This document shows, one piece after another, positions 36,306 through 42,566 of a DNA stretch of 42,566 nucleotides; the first letter of the stretch is position 1; each line of letters begins with the position of its first letter. Under the pieces are notes generated by a model. It had not been told where the DNA came from. It ran no database searches and saw only the letters and a program-made list of their open reading frames with translations. The stretch spans positions 1 to 42,566 of the forward strand of contig CALPIE020000006.1 of assembly GCA_943323545.2 (NCBI GenBank). The letters are read 5' to 3'. The stretch comes from Bifidobacterium breve. Lineage in GTDB: Bacteria > Bacteroidota > Bacteroidia > Flavobacteriales > Flavobacteriaceae. Both the position numbers and the translations under genes were made by a program.

Positions 36306-37076
36306 ATGATTCTCACCGACACGCACACACATTTATATTCCTCACAATTTCAAGACGACCGAAATGAAATGATACAACGAGCTATTGATATAGGTGTTTC
36401 TCGATTTTTTATTCCGGCTATTGATTCTACATATACTCAAAAAATGTACGATTTGGAAAGTCAGTATCCCAAAAATGTATTTCTTATGATGGGATTGCAT
36501 CCATGTTATGTGAAACCAGAATCATTTGAAAATGAACTTTTACAGGTTGAAAATGAATTGTCAAAGAAAAAGTTCTACGCTGTTGGCGAAATCGGAATTG
36601 ATTTGTACTGGGATAAAACCACTTTAGACATTCAAAAAATAGCGTTTAAGCATCAAATACAATTGGCAAAAAAATACCAATTGGCGATTAACATTCACTG
36701 CCGCGATGCTTTTGACGAAATTTTTGAAGTGTTGGAAAGCGAAAAAAGTGATGACTTATTCGGAATTTTTCATTGTTTTACTGGCGATTTTGAACAGGCA
36801 AAAAAAGCTATTTCTTTGAATCTGAAACTAGGAATTGGCGGAGTTGCCACTTTTAAAAACGGAAAGATAGATCAATTCCTGAATCAGATTGATTTAGAAC
36901 ACATCGTATTGGAAACCGATTCGCCCTATTTGGCTCCGGTTCCCCATCGTGGTAAACGAAATGAAAGTAGTTATACGCTTTTAGTTGCACAAAAATTGGC
37001 TGAAATTTATGGCCTTTCAGTTGATGAAATCGCCCGAATTACTACCGAAAACGCCAAAGCAGTTTTTGGGATTTAA
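36306..37076 (+). CDS. tatD: TatD-family metal-dependent hydrolase (DNase)
   Basis: A 256-residue TIM-barrel hydrolase of normal length. Metal ligands: HxH in TDTHTHLY, the Glu in GEIGIDLYWD, then the later His residues (INIHCRDAF, FHCFTG), and Asp in LETDSPYLAPVPHRGKRNES. TatD proteins act as Mg-dependent 3'-5' exonucleases or deoxyribonucleases in DNA quality control. A gap of 63 bases precedes the acyltransferase gene downstream. Confidence 0.93.
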   Translation: MILTDTHTHLYSSQFQDDRNEMIQRAIDIGVSRFFIPAIDSTYTQKMYDLESQYPKNVFLMMGLHPCYVKPESFENELLQVENELSKKKFYAVGEIGIDLYWDKTTLDIQKIAFKHQIQLAKKYQLAINIHCRDAFDEIFEVLESEKSDDLFGIFHCFTGDFEQAKKAISLNLKLGIGGVATFKNGKIDQFLNQIDLEHIVLETDSPYLAPVPHRGKRNESSYTLLVAQKLAEIYGLSVDEIARITTENAKAVFGI

Positions 37077-37139
37077 TGACAATATCAAGGATAATTGAGA
37101 AAATTTTTGTTCTTTTGTTCTGTTAATTTCAATTATTAA

Positions 37140-38276
37140 ATGTTTAAATTCGATTCCATTCGCCCTTTTTATGATGCTGAGGTTAATGAGGCTATTCGTG
37201 CTTCTATTAATCATCCTATGTTAAAAGCAATTATGAATTTTACATTTCCAGATGTTGATGAAGAGGTTTGGAAAAACCAACTTATAAAAACGCATTCTAT
37301 TCGCGACTTCCAATGCAATTTTATTTATGAATCGGTGCAAATGGTGTTGCGAAAATCGTCTGAAGGATTAACTACATCGGGTTTTGAAAAATTAGAAAAA
37401 AACACTTCCTATCTTTTTATATCCAATCATAGAGATATTATTTTAGACACTTCTTTATTGAATGCCTGCTTGTTTGAACACGGATTAGTTATGACTGCTT
37501 CTGCAATTGGAGATAATTTGGTGAAGCGCGATTTTATGAATACACTCGCAAAATTAAATAGAAATTTTTTAGTACAGCGTGGTTTATCACCGAGAGAATT
37601 GTTACAGAGTTCTAAATTAATGGCAGAATATGTTGGACAATTATTGTTGCGCGAAAACCGTTCGGTTTGGATTGCACAACGTGAAGGAAGAACCAAAGAC
37701 GGCAACGACGCTACACATTCTGGGGTTTTAAAAATGCTTGGCATGGGCTCAGACGAAAAGAATTTAATGGATTATTTTAAGAAAATAAAGATTGTCCCTG
37801 TTTCTATTTCTTATGAATACGATCCGACTGATGCTTTAAAAATGCCGCAAATATTAGCAGAAGCTAATGATGAAACTTATATTAAAGAAAAAAATGAAGA
37901 TTTTATTACTTTATTAAGTGGAATTATTGGTCAAAAAAAACGCATTCATATCCACGTAGGTGAAATTCTAAATAATGAGTTTGATGTAATTAAGGCAGAA
38001 AACGATAATTCAAATAAACAAGTGCAAGCTTTGGCACAAGTGATAGATGATTCTATATTGCAATCCTATAAATTATGGCCTACAAATTATATTGCTTATG
38101 ATTTGTTAAATAAAACGAACAAATTTAGCCATAACTATTCAGAAAATGAAAAATCGTTATTTGAAAGACGATTGGAAATGAAAATAGACGCTTCAAATGA
38201 GGCATTGAAAGATAGTTTTTTAGCCATGTATGCCAATCCAGTTGTAAATAAACTAAAATACCTCAATGCACTCTAA
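37140..38276 (+). CDS. Phospholipid-type acyltransferase (PlsC-like)
   Basis: A 378-residue acyltransferase related to 1-acyl-glycerol-3-phosphate acyltransferases. Motif 1 is ISNHRDIILD: His97 followed by Asp103 (five residues between, versus four in the standard HX4D), with an alternative Asp99. A second motif is QREGRTKDG, equivalent to the EGTR block. An N-terminal extension of about 85 residues precedes the domain. It probably acylates a lipid head or lysophospholipid at the inner membrane. It overlaps the asparaginase gene by 11 bases. Confidence 0.82.
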   Translation: MFKFDSIRPFYDAEVNEAIRASINHPMLKAIMNFTFPDVDEEVWKNQLIKTHSIRDFQCNFIYESVQMVLRKSSEGLTTSGFEKLEKNTSYLFISNHRDIILDTSLLNACLFEHGLVMTASAIGDNLVKRDFMNTLAKLNRNFLVQRGLSPRELLQSSKLMAEYVGQLLLRENRSVWIAQREGRTKDGNDATHSGVLKMLGMGSDEKNLMDYFKKIKIVPVSISYEYDPTDALKMPQILAEANDETYIKEKNEDFITLLSGIIGQKKRIHIHVGEILNNEFDVIKAENDNSNKQVQALAQVIDDSILQSYKLWPTNYIAYDLLNKTNKFSHNYSENEKSLFERRLEMKIDASNEALKDSFLAMYANPVVNKLKYLNAL

Positions 38277-39294
38277 ACCTAGCATATTATTACTATATAC
38301 TGGTGGAACCATTGGTATGATGAAAGATTTTGAATCAGGAGCATTAAAAGCATTTGACTTTAAAAAATTATTGCAAAAAATACCAGAGCTTAAACAATTG
38401 GATTGCAAAGTTGAAACAATCTCTTTTGAAAAACCAATTGATTCTTCTAATATGAATCCGGATCGATGGATTCAAATTGCCTCTATAATTGAAGAAAACT
38501 ACATTAAATTTGATGGTTTTGTGGTGCTTCATGGATCAGACACCATGTCTTATTCTGCTTCAGCATTAAGTTTTATGTTCGAAAATTTGACAAAACCAGT
38601 TGTCTTTACTGGGTCTCAATTGCCAATTGGTGATTTACGAACGGATGCTAAAGAGAACTTAATTACTGCTATCCAAATTGCATCATTACAAGAAAAAGGA
38701 AAGCCAGTTTTAAGAGAAGTATGCTTGTATTTTGAATACAAATTGTATCGTGGCAACCGAACAACAAAAATAAATGCCGAACATTTTAATGCTTTTGCAT
38801 CCCCAAATTTTGCTGCTTTAGCAGAATCTGGCGTACATTTAAAAATAAATCCAAGTGTGCTTTTAACAAGACAATCTAACAAAAAGTTTCTTGTTCATAA
38901 AGAAATGGATGATAATGTAATAATTGTAAAGATGTTTCCAGGCATAAATAAAACAGTTCTCTCTGCTATTATTGCCATTCCGAATTTAAAAGGAATTGTT
39001 TTAGAAACCTATGGTTCTGGAAATGCTCCAACTGAAGATTGGTTAATTCAAATATTAAAAAAAGCGATTAAAAACGGTTTGCATATTGTTAATGTTACAC
39101 AATGCTCAGGAGGCAGTGTTTCTATGGGGCAATATGAAACCAGTACACAACTCAAAAAAATTGGTGTCATTTCAGGAAAAGATATAACCACAGAAGCAGC
39201 TATTACTAAATTAATGTATCTGCTTGGACAAAAAGTGGCAGCAAATGTTTTTAAAACCATTTTCGAAACTTCCTTACGTGGCGAAATGGTTTAA
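38266..39294 (+). CDS. ansA: Type I L-asparaginase
   Basis: A 342-residue cytoplasmic (no signal peptide) asparaginase. Catalytic features: Thr12/Thr15 in YTGGTIGM, Ser91-Asp92-Thr93 in HGSDTMSYS, and Lys168 in GNRTTKIN. It hydrolyses asparagine to aspartate and ammonia. The 11-base overlap with the acyltransferase suggests a shared transcript, although the functional link is unclear. The length is that of type I enzymes. Confidence 0.93.
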   Translation: MHSKPSILLLYTGGTIGMMKDFESGALKAFDFKKLLQKIPELKQLDCKVETISFEKPIDSSNMNPDRWIQIASIIEENYIKFDGFVVLHGSDTMSYSASALSFMFENLTKPVVFTGSQLPIGDLRTDAKENLITAIQIASLQEKGKPVLREVCLYFEYKLYRGNRTTKINAEHFNAFASPNFAALAESGVHLKINPSVLLTRQSNKKFLVHKEMDDNVIIVKMFPGINKTVLSAIIAIPNLKGIVLETYGSGNAPTEDWLIQILKKAIKNGLHIVNVTQCSGGSVSMGQYETSTQLKKIGVISGKDITTEAAITKLMYLLGQKVAANVFKTIFETSLRGEMV

Positions 39295-39341
39295 TTTGCG
39301 CTTTGTTTATTGCTAAATTTTATTGTTCTTTGTATTTCAAT

Positions 39342-39428
39342 AGAGAGGTGGCCGAGTGGCTGAAGGCGCACGCTTGGAAAGCGTGTATATGGGTGACTGT
39401 ATCGAGGGTTCGAATCCCTTCCTCTCTG
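39342..39428 (+). tRNA. tRNA-Ser (anticodon GGA)
   Basis: 87 bases. The acceptor stem AGAGAGG pairs with CCTCTCT, discriminator G at 39428. The anticodon loop TTGGAAA gives GGA at 39376-39378. A long variable arm and T loop TTCGAAT confirm a class II serine tRNA. CCA is not encoded. A mobile element integrase follows 250 bases downstream. Confidence 0.97.
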
Positions 39429-39455
39429 CAAAAACAATATCATTTTTAATCGAAT

Positions 39456-39487
39456 CCCAATAAATTGTATTATTTATTGGGGTTTTT
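39456..39487 (+). terminator. Terminator after tRNA-Ser
   Basis: Perfect 10-base arms CCCAATAAAT (39456-39465) and ATTTATTGGG (39472-39481), a 6-base loop, then GTTTTT. It ends the tRNA transcript before the integrase leader. Confidence 0.82.
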
Positions 39488-39540
39488 CTATTTATATCAT
39501 TTCAGATTATTCATTTAATCGCATTACTAAAGTGTCTTTA

Positions 39541-39577
39541 TCGGTGTCTCTTAATTTTAACAGATTACAGACACCGA
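39541..39577. repeat. Inverted repeat in the integrase leader
   Basis: TCGGTGTCT (39541-39549) and AGACACCGA (39569-39577), perfect arms with a 19-base loop, between the tRNA terminator and the integrase. It is a plausible arm-type integrase or directionality-factor site, or a regulatory hairpin. Confidence 0.5.
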
Positions 39578-39679
39578 ATTTATCGTAAAGACTTGTGCAA
39601 TAAGGGGTTCAGCAAATGAACATCTTGTAAACAAGAATCTTTAATTGTAAATTTAGTATTAACATAAAGTCACCACAAA

Positions 39680-40939
39680 ATGCAAACAAAAATTTCTACA
39701 CTCTTTTACATAAAGAGAACAAAAGCAAACAATCTAGGGCATGTGCCAATTTATTTAAGAGTCACTGTTGATGGCGATAGATTTGAAATGAGTTCAACAA
39801 AATTTGTCGAACCGAATAAATGGTCCAATGATAACAGTAAAGTTAAAGGTAATTCTGAGGAAGCACGTTTAATAAATAGTTATCTTGATAACCTAAAAAT
39901 TAAAATATTTGTTGCAGAAAAAGTACTTCTAGCGTCTGACGTTCCAATTAATCTCAATAGTTTAAAGAACGAAATATTGGGTATTAGAGAAAAGAAAAGA
40001 ATGTTGATTCCGATATTTGAAGACCATAATAATAAAGTAAAAGAATTAATAGGAAAGGAGTATTCTGGAGCAACTTGGTTGCGATATTGTACGACAGTTA
40101 AGCACGCTGCCGATTTTCTAAAATGGAAATATTCGTCGAATGATATCGAAATAAAACAAATCAATCATTCTTTTATAACTGATTTTGAGTTCTATTTGAG
40201 AACTCAGAGAAGTTGTTGTAATAATACCGCTGTAAAATATATTAAAAACTTTAAGAAGATTGTCAAGATATGTATTGCCAATGGTTGGATTGATAAAGAC
40301 CCATTCATCAATTACAAGTCTAAATTGATTGAAGTTGAACGGGATTATTTATTGCAGGATGAATTAGATGTTATCTATAACAAACAATTTTCAACAACAA
40401 GATTAAATCAAGTTAAGGATATTTATCTATTCAGTTGCTTTACTGGCTTAGCGTATATTGATGCGAAAAAACTAAAGAAAGACAATATTAGTATCGGAAT
40501 CGACGGCAATAGGTGGATTTTTACCCACAGACAAAAAACAGATACCGCTTCTAAAATACCATTGCTGCCAATTGCTGAAGAAATAATTGAAAAATACACC
40601 AATCATCCACAATGTTTAAATGAAGGTAAACTACTTCCTATATTAAGTAATCAAAGGATGAATAGCTATTTAAAAGAGATTGCTGATGTTTGCGGAATTA
40701 ATAAAGGCCTAACTTTTCACACAGCTCGGCATACTTTCGCAACAACAGTAACGCTTTCAAATGGTGTTCCAATTGAAACTGTTAGCAAAATGCTTGGTCA
40801 TACAAATATTAAAACCACGCAACATTATGCTAAAATACTAGATAAAAAAGTAAGCCACGATATGGAGCAATTAAAAGAAATACTAGCTTTAAAATCTATT
40901 AAATCAAATGATGAGAAGGTACAATCCTGTTCCTCTTAA
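39680..40939 (+). CDS. int: Tyrosine recombinase / integrase
   Basis: A 419-residue integrase of Bacteroidota type: an N-terminal arm-binding domain (about 1-105), a SAM-like core-binding domain (about 112-215), and a catalytic domain (about 225-390) with Lys287 (RQKTD), His347-xx-Arg350 (HTARH), His374 (LGHTN) and Tyr383 nucleophile (QHYAKI). The first conserved Arg position (FTGLxYID) holds Ala258 instead of Arg, as known for IntDOT-like enzymes. It should integrate and excise the element at tRNA-Ser. Its leader contains an inverted repeat; no clear promoter was found. Confidence 0.94.
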   Translation: MQTKISTLFYIKRTKANNLGHVPIYLRVTVDGDRFEMSSTKFVEPNKWSNDNSKVKGNSEEARLINSYLDNLKIKIFVAEKVLLASDVPINLNSLKNEILGIREKKRMLIPIFEDHNNKVKELIGKEYSGATWLRYCTTVKHAADFLKWKYSSNDIEIKQINHSFITDFEFYLRTQRSCCNNTAVKYIKNFKKIVKICIANGWIDKDPFINYKSKLIEVERDYLLQDELDVIYNKQFSTTRLNQVKDIYLFSCFTGLAYIDAKKLKKDNISIGIDGNRWIFTHRQKTDTASKIPLLPIAEEIIEKYTNHPQCLNEGKLLPILSNQRMNSYLKEIADVCGINKGLTFHTARHTFATTVTLSNGVPIETVSKMLGHTNIKTTQHYAKILDKKVSHDMEQLKEILALKSIKSNDEKVQSCSS

Positions 40940-41011
40940 TTTTAATATGCTTTAATATAATAAAATCATAAAAATTAAGTTATCATTTTTTTAACCGCCA
41001 AATTATTATAT

Positions 41012-41842
41012 ATGCGCCCTTATTCAAATGATTATTTCAAAGACCTCGACGTGCTTTTTAATGAGATAAAAAGCAACAATAACAACCCGATTATAGTTTC
41101 AAATAAGATTATAGAAGTTTTAAATAATGAAATTTTTGATCTGTATATTTGGTTGAGTAATTATAACTTTCCTTCTCCAGAAGTAGAAATACAATTCTTT
41201 AAAGAGCAAAAACCAATAATAATATCTAAACTTATTTATTACACTAAAATCGTTAACATCGAATGCAATTTGCCTACTGCAAAGGAATTCAAAACCAAAT
41301 TCCTAAAAAAAGAGATTGATAAGATTTCCCAATACTCAAAAGACAACTCATTTTTCAATCAATATTATCGTTCCGGGTCAACCCATAATGATCTAAAATA
41401 CTTTACACGTAATCGCAATAAAAATTTTAACTATTACGAGTGTCACATTATAAATTACGATATTAGTGTTTCAACCTCACATGATTTTAATGTGGCACAA
41501 ATTCTGGCTAACGATTTAATTATTTTCTATTTAGAAGACAAGCTTGAGTACCTAAATGGAAATCCTAGGCAAAATCCAAATGCCATAGCTTTAAATTGGA
41601 CAGGTAGCAGAATCGAATTGATCGAATTGCTCTATGCACTCCAAACTCAAAAAGTCATTAATAATGGTAGTATTGAGATGAAAGAATTTGCAACTACTTT
41701 CGGTCAATTGTTTAATATTGAGTTAGAAGAAACCATCTACCGAAGCTATTATGACATCAAACATCGTAAATCTGGAAGAACAAAATTTTTAAATGCTTTA
41801 TCTGAAACGTTTAATAACAGAATGGAAAATGACGAAATGTAA
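41012..41842 (+). CDS. RteC-family regulator
   Basis: A 276-residue protein with the features of RteC, the CTnDOT regulator that activates excision genes. Visible signatures: the central FTRNRNKNFNYYECHII block, FNVAQILANDLIIFYLEDKL and the C-terminal NWTGSRIELIELLYALQTQKVIN...ELEETIYRSYYDIKHRKSGRTKFL, which is a winged-helix-like DNA-binding part. It lies 72 bases after int. In CTnDOT, RteC acts downstream of the RteA/RteB two-component system; no RteAB is seen here. Confidence 0.85.
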   Translation: MRPYSNDYFKDLDVLFNEIKSNNNNPIIVSNKIIEVLNNEIFDLYIWLSNYNFPSPEVEIQFFKEQKPIIISKLIYYTKIVNIECNLPTAKEFKTKFLKKEIDKISQYSKDNSFFNQYYRSGSTHNDLKYFTRNRNKNFNYYECHIINYDISVSTSHDFNVAQILANDLIIFYLEDKLEYLNGNPRQNPNAIALNWTGSRIELIELLYALQTQKVINNGSIEMKEFATTFGQLFNIELEETIYRSYYDIKHRKSGRTKFLNALSETFNNRMENDEM

Positions 41843-41844
41843 AC

Positions 41845-41857
41845 TCCCGACTCGGGA
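41845..41857 (+). repeat. Short TCCCGA-C-TCGGGA hairpin after rteC
   Basis: A near-perfect 6-base palindromic stem immediately after the rteC-like stop. It is similar to the modules in the umuC-umuD gap and to the hairpin at 41997-42012. No T-run follows, so it is not called a terminator. Confidence 0.45.
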
Positions 41858-41968
41858 CACATAGGAATTTTGAAAAATTAAGATACTTTTTCTTATGTTT
41901 TTAACATTTTAGGGAATTGTTCAAATACTTGTATAAGATGGCAACTTCATAATTACCCCTATTTTATT

Positions 41969-42012
41969 GATTTTTAATAGATTTTGATTAAAAATCGTCC
42001 CGACCTCGGGAC
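41969..42012 (+). repeat. Two adjacent stem-loops upstream of the HTH gene
   Basis: First stem: GATTTTTAAT (41969-41978) and ATTAAAAATC (41987-41996), an 8-base loop. Directly after it comes the second, GTCCCGA-CC-TCGGGAC (41997-42012). They form back-to-back hairpins 65 bases before the HTH ATG. They could be leader structure or the recognition region of the element's regulator. Confidence 0.6.
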
Positions 42013-42076
42013 AGGTTGGGAAATTTATCCAATCAAACCTTTCAATTTTGTAACATAATAATTTAAAACTCTAGTT

Positions 42077-42364
42077 ATGGCAATTGAAGTAATCACTCGC
42101 GAAGACTTAAACGAATTCAGAACCCTATTATTAAACGACTTAAAAGAAATCTTTTCAGGCAATCAAGAAAAACCAAAGCAATGGCTCAAATCCAAAGAAG
42201 TCAGAAATATGTTGAACATTTCTCCTGGCACACTTCAAAACATGAGAATGAACGGAACACTATCCTACACCAAAATTGGAGGAATTCTCTATTATTCTAC
42301 TAAAGATATCGATAAGCTTTTGGAATTCAACAAAGTCAACACACATCCCAATCTTTTTAAATAG
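42077..42364 (+). CDS. Helix-turn-helix (HTH_17/excisionase-like) protein
   Basis: A 95-residue small DNA-binding protein: helical N-terminus (FRTLLLNDLKEIF), then a MerR-like winged helix with WLKSKEVRNMLNISPGTLQNMR followed by the wing GTLSYTKIGGILYYSTKDIDKLLE. The family is typical of Bacteroidota mobile elements and may act as excisionase or repressor. It lies just downstream of the integrase/RteC genes and 34 bases before the next gene. Confidence 0.86.
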   Translation: MAIEVITREDLNEFRTLLLNDLKEIFSGNQEKPKQWLKSKEVRNMLNISPGTLQNMRMNGTLSYTKIGGILYYSTKDIDKLLEFNKVNTHPNLFK

Positions 42365-42398
42365 GCTTTTTACTCAGTAATTCTACAACTCCAAAATA

Positions 42399-42566
42399 AT
42401 GAACTACATAAAACACCTTACTGGATTTTTCGACAGAGTTGTCCAAGATCGTCACCTCAACCCGACGCACATTAGCTTATACATCGGATTATTCCAATAC
42501 TGGAACATCAACCGATTCCAAAATCCAATAAGCATTACTCGTGACGAAATCATGCGTATCAGTAAA
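42399..42566 (+). CDS. Partial gene of the mobile element, cut at the window end
   Basis: The open frame from the ATG at 42399 runs to the edge (56 codons, no stop). It begins MNYIKHLTGFFDRVVQDR and continues with a helical HLNPTHISLYIGLFQYWN segment and ITRDEIMRIS, resembling a short winged-helix type of DNA-binding protein. I have a weak recollection of such genes next to the HTH gene in Bacteroidota elements, so it is listed as unknown. Function cannot be called. Confidence 0.7.
   Translation, partial: MNYIKHLTGFFDRVVQDRHLNPTHISLYIGLFQYWNINRFQNPISITRDEIMRISK

Larger units (their letters stand above)
39429..42566 (+). mobile_element. Left end of an element integrated at tRNA-Ser (ICE/island, partial)
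   Basis: After tRNA-Ser come a tyrosine integrase, an RteC-family regulator, an HTH gene and the start of another gene, all on the plus strand, with no housekeeping genes. This arrangement matches the int-proximal end of Bacteroidota integrative elements that insert in tRNA 3' ends. The right end is beyond the window, so the att repeat, size and transfer genes cannot be verified. The left limit within the tRNA 3' end is inferred, not seen. Confidence 0.75.

Noticed and set aside
39410-39458. TCGAATCCC occurs twice (tRNA T arm at 39410 and in the terminator at 39450), a possible att direct repeat
   Set aside because: Only 9 bases, and the second copy is part of the terminator stem. A 40-base separation cannot bound an element whose integrase lies further on.

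Overview
The window is an AT-rich chromosomal segment that looks like a member of the Bacteroidota, most likely Flavobacteriaceae and Flavobacterium-like. The evidence is the promoter style (TTG/TTTG about 17-20 bases upstream of TAnnTTTG, seen in front of several genes), a 14-gene nuo operon with a short NuoG, RteC- and IntDOT-type mobile-element genes, and many small dispersed intergenic repeats of the kind found in flavobacterial genomes. Genus-level placement is inference.

Left part (1-17.9 kb, all minus strand): a soluble hybrid PAS-histidine kinase, then a Y-family polymerase (umuC) followed by its UmuD-like S24 peptidase partner. Next comes a complete respiratory complex I operon, transcribed nuoA-B-C-D-E-F-G-H-I-J-K-L-M-N from a clear promoter at about 17.47-17.50 kb down to 4.2 kb. 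Repeats sit inside several of its intergenic gaps. A one-gene cold-shock protein unit with its own promoter and terminator lies upstream of nuoA.

Middle (18-28 kb): aspS (minus) diverges from a thioredoxin-like lipid-exported or periplasmic TlpA-type protein (plus). A minus-strand tetR-tolC-mfp-rnd efflux operon follows. Its promoter carries a 28-bp inverted repeat that is a good candidate TetR operator.

Right part (28-39.3 kb): a short-chain prenyl diphosphate synthase with a coupled small unknown gene, a small outer-membrane beta-barrel protein (minus), the sucA-sucB pair of 2-oxoglutarate dehydrogenase, an MFS drug-efflux type transporter, a retropepsin-like protease (minus), a TatD nuclease, a phospholipid-type acyltransferase and a type I asparaginase.

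Right end (39.3-42.6 kb): tRNA-Ser(GGA), then a tyrosine integrase, an RteC-family regulator, a helix-turn-helix excisionase/regulator-like gene and the start of another gene cut by the window edge. This is the left end of an integrated mobile element (ICE or mobilizable island) at the tRNA; most of it lies outside the window.

I found no CRISPR array, rRNA or recognisable complete novel defence system. The least ordinary things are the element end at tRNA-Ser, an in-frame pair of inverted dispersed repeats inside the sucB linker, the umuC-before-umuD order with nested repeats between them, and several repeat families shared between distant gaps.
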